The position numbers were made by a program, and so were the translations under genes. Source: Owenia fusiformis (lineage: Eukaryota > Annelida > Polychaeta > Sabellida > Oweniidae). From it: a stretch of DNA of 64,000 bases. Within the stretch, counting starts at the first letter, position 1, and each line of letters starts with the position of its first letter. The DNA lies in the NCBI GenBank assembly GCA_903813345.2, contig CAIIXF020000001.1, positions 34,691,366 through 34,755,365 of the forward strand, read 5' to 3'. The notes below the pieces were generated by a model. It was not told the origin of the DNA, made no database searches, and saw only the letters and a list, made by a program, of their open reading frames with translations. Positions 44,676 through 59,600 of this stretch are shown in pieces.

Positions 44676-47600
44676 CTGAAATAATGGATGAAATACTATA
44701 TTCAAGCATGAAATTTTCAAGCAAGTCATTCAGTGCAAATGCGATTCTTTCATTCTCTCTTGCAGATGTTTAATTTCCCAAAATTTTGAGCTACATTAAT
44801 AACCAGATTTGTTAACAAGGATCTGCAGATAAGAGAGATTATAAGGAATACAGTAAACAAACTGCTTCATAAATATGATGAAATATAATATGAACAAATG
44901 ATGTAGAAGAATACAAAAGTTATTACTCAGTAGTACAGTATCAGTTCAAAATCCTATATGTTACAATGCAACAAACTTATACAGTTTCTTTCTATGTATG
45001 GTTTTATTTATTTAACTTGAGGCAGACATACCTGATGTTCTGATATGAAGGAGAGCAGATTTAGAGAGAGAGTCCGGCTGGATTGAAGCAATTTTTCCAA
45101 ACTATAAAAAAGATTAAACAATATAGGGCAAATAGGTTTGACCAGATAAAGAATGCTTTTTTCATGAAACTGTTTTCAAGAGAATATTCTCAGGATCACA
45201 AATACTATGTATGACATGCTTTCTAGGGTTCCTGAAGAGTTCATTCAAATAAGGAAAGTTGCCACTCAATAAAATGTAAAATATATTTTATAAAATAGTA
45301 CCCTGGGTACTGGGCTCACATGGTATTGCTCAAAAGTGAATGATGGCTAAAATGACAGAAAATAAAAAAATATATATATTATTTTTTGCTGATTTTTTGT
45401 AACAAAATTATTTCAAGCCACTTGCCACTATTTTGGACTGACTGAGACAGATGGACAAATTGATGTTAAGTAAAATGGCTGAAAAAAAAACAGATATAAT
45501 TTTTTGCCAATTATTTGTAACAAAATTATTTCATACAACTACTCTTTACAGTGACATGGCTTTTTGCAATGCAGGACACCTGAAATTATTTGTAAAGCTA
45601 GGAAATGGGCCAAAATTGAATTTCGAAAGACAAAAATGGCGACCATTTTGAAAATAGGCAATCTTTTGAACCAGGAGTCATAGGGGAGTTTTTTGTATTG
45701 ATGTTGAACAAAATTAACTTATAACGGGAATCCTATCGGCAGAGGGTTTACGGCAAATGGTCCAAAAGTGAATTTTGCGAGACAGATGGACAAATCAATG
45801 TTAACTAAAATGGCTGAAAATAGAACAATGGATAAAATTTTTTGCTGATTTCTCGTAGCAAGATTATTCCATACATCTACACTTTACATTGACATGGATA
45901 TTAACAATGTAGGACACTTCAAATTATTTGTAAAGCTAGGAAATGGGTCAAAAGTGAATTTTGTGAGACAAAAATGGCGGCCACTTTGAAAATAGGCGAG
46001 CTTTTGAACCAGGGTTTATAGGGGAGTTTTCTGTATTGATGTTGAACAGAAATAACTTAAAACAGGAATCCTATCGACAGAGGTTTTAAAACGTGCCACT
46101 GTTGTTGACGGAAAAGTGCATTTCGCGAGTCAGATGGACAAATCAATGTTAAGTAAAATGGCGGAAAATAAAAAAATGGATATAATTTTTTGCCGATTTT
46201 TTGTAACAAAATGATTTCAAATATCTACTCTTTACATTGACATGGATTTTTACAATGTAGGACACCTGAAATTATTTGTAAAGCTAGGAAATGGGTCAAA
46301 AGTGAATTTCGCGCGACAAAAATGGTGGCCATTTTGAAAATAGGCGAGCTTTTGAACCAGAAGTCATAGGGGAGTTTTCTGTATTGATGTTGAACAGAAA
46401 TAACTTAAAACAGGAATCCTATCGACAGAGCTTTTAAAACGTGCCACTATTGTTGACGGACGGACGCACGCACGCACCTACAGACGGACAAGTGAGTGAG
46501 AGGTAAAGACAAATGAGTTTTAAAAATATGTATGCCTTTTACTCAGTTGATCAAGTTACTACATAATGGCCTAAACATGATTTAAAGATAAGTGAGCGTG
46601 AGGCAAGTTTTAAAAATATGAAGTGAATTTTGTTTCGACAGTTTCAGTTTAAAAAATCAACAGAAAAAGATTGTTTCTGAAAAATGTTCACTCCTCTCAG
46701 GCCCGTAGCCAGGATTTGCCAAGGGGGGTTCAATTTTCAAAAACTTCCAGGGGGGTTCACATTTGACAATTTTGGCCCAAATACGGCTAAAATCACTTGA
46801 GAAGTGCTCAAAATGGTGAAAAACTGCATGATTTTGAAAGATTTTTGGCCGGGGGGGGGGGGGTTTGCCCGAACCCTGCAAACGCCCTGACTAGGGGCCT
46901 GCCTCTGTCACAATAATGACAGAACTTATTTTTCTATCAAATTCCCCAAATTTCTATCAAATTCTCACCTGTTTTCCCTACAAAGACCATGTGCAGCTAT
47001 CCTCTCACACACTTGTTTATTTACACAACTATCAAACAGAGGCAGACCAAAGCTACAGTCTAGTAATGTCCAATCTGCCTGATCTGAGTCCTTTGCTAAG
47101 CCTGTCTCCTCTCCTATATCTAAACTAAAGTCTGCTTTGTTCATAGGTGTTTCCTGTTTTGAGGGTGGTGCATCACCCGCTCCACCCCCTCTCTCATTTG
47201 TAGAGTCATTAACAGAGTCTATTTCAAGCGCTAGTACTTTAGCTGAGTCATGATCCTTTAAGCCATTCTTGGGCTGGCTATCTGAGCTTCTGGATCTGTT
47301 TGATGTGCGTGGATTGATGTTCTCCCCTGACTTGCCTGTCCGTAGTAGGGTAATGAAGCCACAAGAGTGGGCTAGGTCTAGAGAGTTAGAGAGGTCTTGT
47401 ATTGCACTGTGTTCAGGGGGATTCCAAGTCAGATAGGCACCTGAAAGACAGAGTATGCTTGACCAAAGGAAGAAATAAGTCAAATCTGCAAATTATTACT
47501 TCAAAAAGACATAATGTAGAAGATATCTCATGACGTCATATATTATTCATAGAAAATATATTTCAGAATTTGTCCTATAGTGAATTCAAAATGCTTGTAA

Positions 47601-50600
47601 ACTTGATCTATCTTTAATACCAAAGAAATGATGTTTTACTGGATATCTAAAGGAAGCAAGATGGTCAATGTTTTGTACATTATACATTCACCAAAAACAA
47701 CTGAGAAATCAGATTATCAGCCTGTGGATTGAGATTGCTCACACTTTCCCTGTGCCACTGAGAAGATTGAATTGCAAACAATTGTGCCCATTCATACATG
47801 TTTATAACTTTCACATACCGGATTTATCTTGTTTGTTGATTGGAAATGGCACAAATATAGTTTCACCATCACTTTGCCAGCCATGGGCCTGAAATGTACA
47901 TGTTAAACATAATCAAAATAACAATAGGAAGGAATATTTTTACAAAACTTGGACCTACGTATGAAAATATTGAGGTTGATGATCTTTGGTTGAAATAATC
48001 TTGTGCAATGTAAATAAACTAGTGCTGCCATCTTTTACCATTAAAGAATACATTTTATAATATTTTGAATGGTGATTTTTGCAATTAAGAATGTTTTTAT
48101 TATCCAGGACAAAAAGTTAAATCAATGCAGTTAAATATTTAGTACATGTACCACTACTATGCCAAGACCCTGTATGTATTCCCTCCACATTCCTTCTTTA
48201 GTGCAGGTTGAGAGGGAATGGAGGTTGGAGGGTTTAGACAAGACATGTCCCTTGCTTTAGATTCTCTTTGAGGTCAATAGTAAGTTAATCACAAGAACAC
48301 AAATGTGTACAAAATGCCCCCACCAATGGTTATCCCGTCAAATGGTTATCCTGAAAATGAGTAGACAAGACTTTACCAACACAATTTGAGGACGGAAAGT
48401 CCAAAATGGCCACCTTAAAATTTACCCAGAATGCCAAAAATTTTGTCAGTTCTAGATTTTCATACTAAGAACCACCCCTGAAAATTTGAAATTGATCCGT
48501 CACACAGTTAACCAGAAAACATGTGAACAAGACTTTACAGACAAGATTTTAGGATGGAAAATCAAAAATGGCTGCCTTGACATTTACCCAGAATGTCAAA
48601 AAACGAATCTGTTTCTAGATTTTCATACTAAGAATCATCCCTGAAAATATGAAATCGATCTACCAAACGGTTTACTTGAAAACACGTAGACAAGACTTTA
48701 CAGACAAGATTTTCGGACAGAAAATCCAAAATGGCTGCCTTGACATTTAAGCAGAATGCAAAAAAACTAATCAGATGTAGATTTTCATCCTAAGAATCAT
48801 CCCTGAAAATTTGAAATTGCTCTATCAAACAGTTCTGCTTAAACGTGTAGACAAGACTTGACAGGCAAGATTTTAAGACGGAAAATCCAAAATGGCTGCC
48901 TTGACATTTATCCAGAATGCCAAAAAACTAATCAGATCTAGATTTTCATACTAAGAATCATTCCTGAAAATTTGAAATTGACCTACAGAACGGTTCACCT
49001 GGAAATGCGTAGACAAGACTTTACAGACAAGATTTTAGGACGGAAAATCCAAAATGGCTGCCTTGACATTTACCAAGAATGCCAAAAAACTAAACAGATC
49101 TAAAATTTTATACTAAGAATCATCCCTGAAAATTTGAAATTGATCCACCAAACGGTTCACCTGAAAATGCGCAGACAAGACTTCACAGACAAGATTTTAG
49201 GACGGAAAAATCCATAATGGCTGACAATAAAAAAGTGATTATGAGTTTTTGCTGATTTTTTTTTACAAAATTATAACATATAACTACTGTTAACAATAAC
49301 ATAGGCTTTTACAACAACATACATCTGAAATTATTTATAAAGCTACTAAATAGTTAAAGTATGAAAATTCAAAAACACCATTCAATGTGATACAAAGTAT
49401 TATCGCTCGCTAACTTTTCTTAAGACATTCAAAATGGCTGACATGACTGAGCTAACAGGTCCAAAACCTAATCAGATCTAGAATGAAGTGAGCTGAACAA
49501 GATGTTAAAGTTTTAAAAGCAACTGTGAAGCCGTTTTTCTTAAAGTTTGTAGACAAGGATTTTAGCATTTGACTTCAAAATGGCCGACAGGAAGTAGGTT
49601 TCGAGTTAAATTTTTTTCATCCACATCTATATCCGTATATGCACTCATAAGTTATCCATGAAAATTTGAAGGTGATATATGTAGCAGTTTTGGAGAAAAC
49701 TCCCGGACGTGAGGACGGACAGACAGATGGACGCGCCTAGGCCGACAATATGGCCCCACACTATGTGGTGGGGACATAATAAAAGTACAACAGTAACCCA
49801 TTTCTGGTGAACTGATTTAGCAACTTATTTTATATAGAACCATACATGGACCCACCTGGACTAAGACTGCAGAATGAGACAAGGCATCGTTGAGTGTTAA
49901 AAGAATGTTTGAAGTAGGAATTACCCCTGGGTCATGCCCCCAGGTAGTCACCAATAATCTGTCATAATCGTGAAACATACGTGGTAGACGCCTCAATTTT
50001 GTACCCTTGGAAAGCATCAGTGAGGCTGGCCCACTGCCTGTAGTGTGGTATGCATACATCTTAAACCACATACTGTTAACCTCTGGGATTGCTGGCCCAA
50101 TGTGCTGTGGAGTACAGCTACTGATTGGCCTGACTTCATTACTTAAAGGAGCCATTGAGAAAAGAAGACTGTAGTTTTTGTTGAGTACCCTAGAACATGT
50201 GGCTGGATCGAGCCCTAGGAGGCTCTCACAGCGCAGTAGATCAATCCCCAGTCCCGTACCCTCTCCATCAACGCTTAGATCTTTATTGAAGCGCAGGAAT
50301 TTGATGGTGTCACGTAGAGTGATTGCGTGGTCAAAGTAACGTTGGGCTTCCCCCTCAGCCACTGAGTCCACCTTGTCTAATTCTGATATGAAGCTCTCCA
50401 GTGATTCATCACTTAATTTGCCAACCTCAAACATCGTAACTGCATGGCTCTTGAGACCCTGAAAATAACAAACATTATTACTGCATGGTTCATGAGATGT
50501 GGAAGGAACAAACAAAATGGAAAAGTATAAATACAACCATTGTCTAGTTGAAAGCCCATCATACAACTCAAAATATTTTTCAAAATTATTAATAAATACA

Positions 50601-53600
50601 TGATCATCTAGAAAAAATTAGTACCATGGGTACTGGGCTCACATGGTAACAGAAAACAACGGATATAATATTTTGCCGATTTTTTGTTACAAAATTATTT
50701 CAAGCCATCTGTCTCTCAGTCAATTAAAATGGCTGAAAAAAAACGGATATAATTTTTTGCCAATAATTTGTAACAAAATTATTTCATACAACTATTCTTT
50801 ACAGTGACATGGCTTTTTGCAATGCAAGACACCTGAAATTATTTGTAAAGCTAGGAAATGGGCCAAAATTGAATTTCGCGAGACAAAAATGGCGACCATT
50901 TTGAAATCAGGCAAGCTTTTGAACCAGGAGTCATAGGGGAGTTTTTTGTATTGATGTTGAACAAAAATAACTTGAAACTGGAATCCTATCGACAGAGGTT
51001 TTAAGCAAATGGTCCAAAAGAGGATTTCGCGAGACAGATGGACAAATCAATGTTAACTAAAATGGCTGAAAATAAAAAAAACGGATATAATATTTTGTCG
51101 ATTTTTTGTAACAAAATTATTTCATACAACTACCTTTTACAGTGACATGGCTTTTTACAATGCAGGACAGCTGAAATTATTTGTAAAGCTAGGAACTTGG
51201 CAAAAAGTGAATTTCGCGAAACAAGAATGGCAACCATTTTGAAAATAGGCGAGCTTTTGAACCAAGAGTCATAGGAGAGTTTTTTGTATTGATGTTGAAC
51301 AAAATTAACTTAAAATGGGAATCCTATCGACAGAGGGTTTAAGGTAAATGGTCCAAAAGTGGATTTTGCGAGACAGATGGACAAATCAATGTTAACTAAA
51401 ATGGCTGAAAATAAATAAATGTATATAATTTTTCGCTGATTTTTCATAACAAAATTATTTCATACATCTACTCTTTACATTGACATGGATTTTTACAATG
51501 TAGGACACTTGAAATTATTTGCAAAGCTAGGAAATGGGTCAAAAGTGAATTTCGCGAGACAAAAATGGTGGCCATTTTGAAAATAGGCGAGCTTTTGAAC
51601 CAGGAGTCATAGGGGAGTTTTCTGAATTGATGTTGAACAGAAATAACTTAAAACAGGAATCTTATCGACAGAGGTTTTAAAACGTGCCACAGAAAGTGGA
51701 TTTCGCGAGTCAGATAGACAAATCAATGTTAACTAAAATGGCTGAAAATAAAAAAATGGATACAATTTTTCGCTGATTTTTTGTAACAAAATTATTTCAT
51801 ATATCTATCCTTTACATTGACATGGATTTTTACAATGTAGGACACCTGATTTGTAAAGCTAGGAAATGGGTCAAAAGTGAATTTCGCGAGACAAAAGTGA
51901 CGGCCATTTTGAAAAAAGCCGAGCTTTTGAACCAAGAGTCATAGGAGAGTTTTTTGTATTGATGTTGAACAAAAATAACTTAAAATGGGAATCCTATCGA
52001 CAGAGGGTTTAAGGTAAATGGTCCAAAAGTGAATTTTGCGAGACAGATGGACAAATCAATGTTAACTAAAATGGCTGAAAATAAATAAATGGATATAATT
52101 TTTCGCTGATTTTTCGTAACAAAATTATTTCATACATCTACTCTTTACTTTGCAATGGATTTCTACAATTTAGGACACTTGAAATTATTTGTAAAGCTAG
52201 GAAATGGGTCAAAAGTGAATTTCGCGAGACAAAAATGGTGGCCATTTTGAAAATAGGCGAGCTTTTGAACCAGGAGTCATAGGGGAGTTTTCTGAATTCA
52301 TGTTGAACAGAAATAACTTAAAACAGGAATCCTATCGACAGAGGTTTTAAAACGTGCCACTGTTATTGACAGAAAGTGGATTTCGCGAGTCAGATAGACA
52401 AATCAATGTTAACTAAAATGGCTGAAAATAAAAAAAATGGATACAATTTTTCGCTGATTTTTTGTAACAAAATTATTTCATATATCTAATCTTCACACTG
52501 ACATGGATTTTTACAATGTAGGACACCTGAAATTATTTGTAAAGCTAGGAAATGGGCCAAAAGTGAATTTCGCGAGACAAAAGTGACCGCCATTTTGAAA
52601 ATAGGTGAGCTTTTGAACCAGGAGTCATAGGGGGGTTTTCTGTATTGATGTTGAACAGAAATAACTCAAAACAGGAATCCTATCGACAGAGGTTAGCTAG
52701 GAAATGGGCTAAAAGTGAATTTCGCGAGACAAAAGTGACGGCCATTTTGAAAATAGGCGAGCTTTTGAACCAGGAGTCATAGAGGGGTTTTCTGTATTGA
52801 TGTTGAACAGAAATAACTTAAAACAGGAATCCTATCGACAGAGGTTTTAAAACGTGCCACTATTGTTGACGGACGGACGGATGGACGGACGGACGGACGG
52901 ACGGACGGACGGACAGACGGACGGACAGACAGACGGACAAGTGAGTGATTGCAAAAGCTCACCATGTGAGCTAAAAACACTTTAAATTACTTTACAAACC
53001 TAAAGTGTCAATTGAGTATTATAATGATTCAATGTTTCTTACTGGTGAGAGGTTGCCCATCATGAGGAAAGCTGTCAATGTGGAGTCAAACAGGAATGCT
53101 ATCCTTTTAGAATGCCCTATAGTACTGGACTCTGAAACAAAATAGATCGATACAATGGTCTGTTTTTTCAGTCTGAAGAAAATCTTAAGTTGCTTATAAT
53201 GCTTGAAACAAAGTCATTTAAAGTGGAATATCTGAATAAATTCTATGAATAAACAAGACACGCCGTGATAACTATTGCACTTTGAAGACCAAAATAACTG
53301 CAAAGTAATTTACACAGCAAGCCCAAAACCTAATCAAATCGTGTTACTAGTCCTCTCTTTCATCTGTTCAATTTCAAATTGAATAAATATGTGACTTTCC
53401 TGAAATATTGATGACAAGATTAACATTGCACCTGCCTGCCCACTCCAGATGCCCCAGCACTTATTAGCACAAGATGACGACAATGTGGCATTTTGATAAA
53501 GTGTAACAAGAACACAAATGTGTACAAAATGTCCCCACCTATGGGTGATCCCGTCAAATGGTTATCCTAAAAATGAGTAGACAAGACTTTACCGACACAA

Positions 53601-56600
53601 TTTGAGGACGGAAAATCCAAAATGGCCACCTTAAAATTTACCCAGAATGCCAAAAAATTAGTTAGTTCTAGATTTTCATACTAAGAACCACCCCTGAAAA
53701 TTTGAAATTGATCCGTTACACAGTTAACCAGAAAACATGTAAACAAGACTTTACAGACAAGATTTGAGGACAGAGAATCCAAAATGGCTGCCTTGACATT
53801 TATCCAGAATGCCAAAAAACGATTCTGTTCTAGATTTTCATACTAAGAATTATCCCTGAAAATTTGGAATTGATCTACCAAACGGTTCACCTGGAAATGC
53901 GTAGACAAGACTTTACAAACAAGATTTTAGGACAGAAAATCCAAAATGGCTGCCTTGACATTTACCCAGAATGCCCAAAAACTATTCAGATCTAGATTTT
54001 CATACTAAGAATCATCCCTAAACAATTTGAAATTGATCTACCGAACAGTTCACCTAAAAACGCATAGACAAGACTTTACGGGCAAGATTTTAGGACAGAA
54101 AATCCAAAATGGCTGCCTCGACATTTACCCAGAATGCCCAACAACTAATCAGATCTAGATTTTTATACTAAGAATCATCCCTGAAAATTTGAAATTGATC
54201 TACCAAACGGTTCACCTAAAAACGCGTAGACAATACTTTACGGGCAAGATTTTAAGACGGAAAATCCAAATTGGCTGCCTTGACATTTATCCAGAATGCC
54301 AAAAAACTAATCAGATCTAGATTTTCATATTGAGAATCATCCCTGATAATTTCAAATTGATCTACCAAACGGTTCAACTGGAAATGCGTAGACAAGACTT
54401 TACAGACAAGATTTTAGGACGGAAAATCCAAAATTGCTGCCTTGACATTTACCCAGAATGCCCAAAAACTAATCAGATCTAGATTTTCATACTGAGAATC
54501 ATCCCTGAAAATTTGAAATTGATCTACCAAACAGTTCACCTGAAAATGTGTAGACAAGACTTTACAGACAAGATTTTAGGATGGAAAATCCAAAATGGCT
54601 GCTTTGACATTTACCCAGAATGCCCAAAAACTAATCAGATCTAGATTTTCATACTAAGAATCATCCCTGAAAATTTGAAATTGATCTACCAAACGGTTCA
54701 CCTAAAAACGCGTACTTTACGGGCAAGATTTTAGGACAGAAAATCCAAAATGGCTGCCTCGACATTTACCCAGAATGCCCAACAACTAATCAGATCTAGA
54801 TTTTCATACTAAGAATCATCCCTGAAATTTTGAAATTGATCTACCAAACGGTTCACCTAAAAACGCGTAGACAATACTTTACGGGCAAGATTTTAAGACG
54901 GAAAATCCAAATTGGCTGCCTTGACAATTATCCAGAATGCCAAAAAACTAATCAGATCTAGATTTTCATATTGAGAATCATCCCTGAAAATTTTAAATTG
55001 ATCTACCAAACGGTTCACCTGGAAATGCGTAGACAAGACTTTACAGACAAGATTTTAGCACGGAAAATCCAAAATGGCTGCCTTGACATTTACCAAGAAT
55101 GCCCAAAAATTAATCAGATCTAGATTTTTATACTGAGAATCATCCCTGAAAATTTGAAATTGATGTACCAAACGGTTCACCTGAAAATGTGTAGACAAGA
55201 CTTTACAGACAAGATTTTAGGACGGAAAATCCAAAATGGCTGCCTTGACATTTACCCAGAATGCCAAAAACTAATCAGATCTAGATTTTCATACTCAGAA
55301 TCACTCTGAAAATTTGAAATTGATTCACCTGAATCACCTGAAAACGCGTAGACAAGACTTTACAGGCAAGATTTTAGGACGGAAAAATCCAAAATGGCCG
55401 ACAATAAAAAAGTGATTATGAGTTTTTGCTGATTTCTTTTTACAAAGCAACTGTGAAGCCGTTTTTCTTAAAGTTTGCAGACAAGGATTTTAGCATTTGA
55501 CTTCAAAATGGCCGACAGGAAGTAGGTATCGAGTTAATTATTTTTCATCCACATCTGTATGCACTCATAAGTTATCCCTGAAAATTTGAAGGTGATATCT
55601 GTAGCGGTTTTGAAGAAAACTGCCGGATGTACGGACAGATGGAAAGACAGACCGACAGACAGACAGACAGATGGACGGACGCGCCTAGGCCGACAATATG
55701 GCCCCACACTATGTGGTGGGGACATAATAAAAACTAACCTAAAGCTCCATCAAGGCTCTGTGTGTCTGGAGTTGTAGTCTCTTGTTCACTGGAGGACTCA
55801 GTACCAGGGGTCAGTTCTAATGTTGTACTCCAGTCTATCAACATCTGATCCTGACTAGGCCTGCAGTGAATGAAACACAGAATAAGTAAAACGTAATGGG
55901 AAAACATCCCAAATGTGCCTCTGAAAGTCTTCTATGTACAGGGACAAAAGTACTGACACAAAAGTAATATTTTACAATTACAATACAGTATCAAAAGTTT
56001 CAGCTACCACAAATGGATTGAAATTATGCTATCGGAAATTATACTTTTATGATGATTTTTTTACAAATGAACAACTGGCCAGATTTCCTGTGTATCCATT
56101 GCTTGGACAAACATTCCTCATTCAGTGAAGGAATTGACCACACCTTTACAAGAATTGATAGCCTAGATATGAATCCATCAACTAGAAATGCTATAACTAT
56201 AGTAACAGTATACAATTGTTGACCTCTCCAGAGGTCAACCGGCAAAATTGTATACCGAGACTGTAAACCGAGAAACTACTGTTGACAGAGACCGAAGGTC
56301 GAGGTCAACAGTAGTTTCAAGGTTTACAGTCGAGGTATATGATTTTGACGGTTGACCGAATGGAGAGGTCTACAATTGTTTTGTTAGTCAGAAGAAACTA
56401 ATAATACACAAATAGACGACAGTCATCAATCATGGCTTCATTTCACAACCTTTTCTGCGAACCACGCCAGCGATAATTTTTTAAGAAAATCTGAAGACAG
56501 TGGTAGTTAAACTCTCTGTTTTTTGCACATAGCAGCGTACTCACTACTCACTAGTAAGTTAATGTTAATTTTTCGTTTCTCTTTGTATTTTTGCTATACA

Positions 56601-59600
56601 TGTCGTCTAGCAAAGTCAAAATATCACTTTCATCAACGTTTACGAAATATCCGTCTACCATGTTTTATCTGTAAACATTATGACGTCATATTCCCCATAA
56701 TTCACAAGTGTAGTACAGTAACATAAGCGGTCAATAATATGATATCCCATGATGCACAGGTGAGGTACAGGCAAAAATGTTGACCGCTAATTGACCAATC
56801 AGATGCGAGTATTTACACTGAGGTACTAACAATAGTAGTGGTTTCATCCCTCATACTGTTAACTTGAAAATATACTTGTATACGTGTACATATACATGTA
56901 TATGTATATAATATCATATCACAGTATTTATTGTGTATAAGCTTTGTTTAGAATTAGAAAAGTGCCTATGCAAACACATGGGTTACCATAATAGGTGTAA
57001 CCAGGGATAAGGCAGTCCAACATTTTACATTTATGTTTCTTTAAAGTGAAACTGTAAAAATGAAGTTAATGATAATAGTGGTATTTCCCCTTTAACCACT
57101 TATTTGCCCCTTTGCCTCATCAATCAAAAGTTGCCTCACCAGTGACTTATTTCCAGATCCTGACTATATAGTGATCAACTGATTTCTCACTTTATTGAAC
57201 TAATTATCTGACTACTTCTACCATACTATAACTTTATACATATAAGGTACAAGTTGGTTTTACTTTTTTGAGTTTTGATTCGGGATCTCCTTCCATGACT
57301 GGTGAAGGTCTTCCACATTTGTATCCAAGTTCTTTTTCTTTGCAAATCCAAGGCGGCAATACATGGACACTGCATTCTGAAATTAAAATTGAATTTTATA
57401 TTCAGTCACATGAAATATCTCAAACTACATGTAGGTAACTATTCTAAATAAATGAGAACAAGAGTCCTTTGTTAAACAGGAGATTCTACAGGCCTATAGC
57501 CTAGGGGGGGTAGTTCGAGGGGTCGAGCGACCCCCCTTGCCAAAAATTCTTTCAAAATCATGCAGTTTTTCACCATTCTGAGCACTTTTCAAGTAATTTT
57601 GGCCATTTTTGAGCCAAATTTGTCAAAAGTGAACCCCCCTGGAATTTAAAAAAAAATAAACCCCCTTGGTAAATCTCAGCTATGGGCCTGTTCTAACCCC
57701 TTCTACTCCCCCTCAACACAGTTAAAGGCAGTATGGCTATGTGAACATAAAACAACATATCACACATATCACAGACCTCCATGTTAATCGTTAACACTGA
57801 ATTGTTAATACTTTTTAAAAGCAATTATGAGGAAATTATTTTGCGTGTATGTTTTCAAGTTGTAACTAATTTTTTGTAAGATTTACTAGTTTTCATCTAT
57901 CCATGAAAGGTGGCAACACTAACAGACTAACCTTGACTAGTTGTAAATCTATCTGTAGTACACTGGCAAGCTCTGCTACGGTTGTGTGCTCATCTATAGA
58001 AACAAATATCTTGTAGAGTAGTGTCTCAAAATAGTCACCAAGCACCCTGTTCATCACAAAACCTTCTAATGGTGGAACTGAAAGTAAAGCATATGTTTTT
58101 CAGAAATGTATTGAAAAGTATTTTTAAATATTCCGACATCTATTTTTTATATAATTCAAGGGAATCATTTTGTGCTGTGCAGTGTGGAATTCCTATTTGC
58201 ACATAGCACCACATCAGTATACATGTACTAGCATATACATGAAATATGAAATAAATCACCTGTATCATTCTCCTCTCATTTAAAAGTTTTACCTGAAGTT
58301 TGCCTAATTGAAGGTGTTAGAATAGATTGGTTCCAATCGTAATTGAGCTAACTGACACTTTCTGGACTCAGCCCAGATAATTGTGCCAGTTTGGGTTGAT
58401 GAAGGAGACAATAATATGAAGGAAGTCTCCCACCAACTCAACTGACCACATGTTTCTGTGTTAACTTACCTATTATACAGTCATCATCTGATATCGGAAC
58501 CTCTAAGTAAATTAAACCTTTTCTGTACAAACCTATAACACAATGATTCAGAATTAATTTTTTTAAATCTAAAATTTAGAACAGTACAGTTCAATATTAA
58601 ATTCAATAGAGGTTATAAGTAATTTCATATACAGGGTGTCCGGAAAGTAAAGATACCAATGCTCTTATTTCAAGAGATTTACCTGTTATTAGATGAAATT
58701 GCTCCAGAATGTGGAATGACATTATAACAATATATCCTGCAAGTGTCATGACTTTAAGTTTCAAAATGAAAAAGTTATGGTTGTTATGGTAACGGGAGTC
58801 GAGGGTAAGTGGAGCAATGTCACAACCGTATTCTACAAATCTCTTTCCTGCTCATATGATCTTGGCACTCCACCATCTATTCCTATATTATATCAAATTA
58901 TGTACCACAACAGCATAGGGATTAGTAATGTAACATTATTTGATCATTTCATATTACTACTTTCATTGAATATCCATTATTTTCGCCATTATCGACACAT
59001 TATTGGTGCATCTTGACTGGCGCTTCAAAGACCTGACAAAACCGCTGCTGTCTGTCCATCTTTCAGATTGCTGATAACATTGTCTTCCAGCTGAGTCTTA
59101 TTTGTATGTTGAACTTTTAACAAATATTGCTTTCAAATGGTCATTAAGGTAGAAGTCTAAAGAGGCTTTATCAGGTTAATATGGAGGATTGATAGAAAGG
59201 TTTAGTGTCAAGACACTCCATTGTAAGATCTGTTTTTTGCTTTGTGAATTCACGGGTAACTAGAGTATCCGCGTATATTGAGTATGACCGGTTCTAAGCT
59301 TACGAGTGTGACCGTATTTCTGTTCCTATAAACAGACGAGGTGAGTACTTGCTTTTTATGAACACTTTCGAACGTTTTCTTTTTATCCTACTTGGTCAAT
59401 GAATGATACTTGGTATACTTATAATGCCAGGCATATCACAAGGGGCCTTAATCAAGAGAAAACGTATTAATATTAGATTGAAGCCGTAAAATCCTAGTTT
59501 CCAGCATCTTTGATCAGTTTTTGTGTAACACAACGCAACTCCGAAGAGGATGACACATCTTATGTATAATATATAGCTAGATCTACGAATTAGTCATGAA

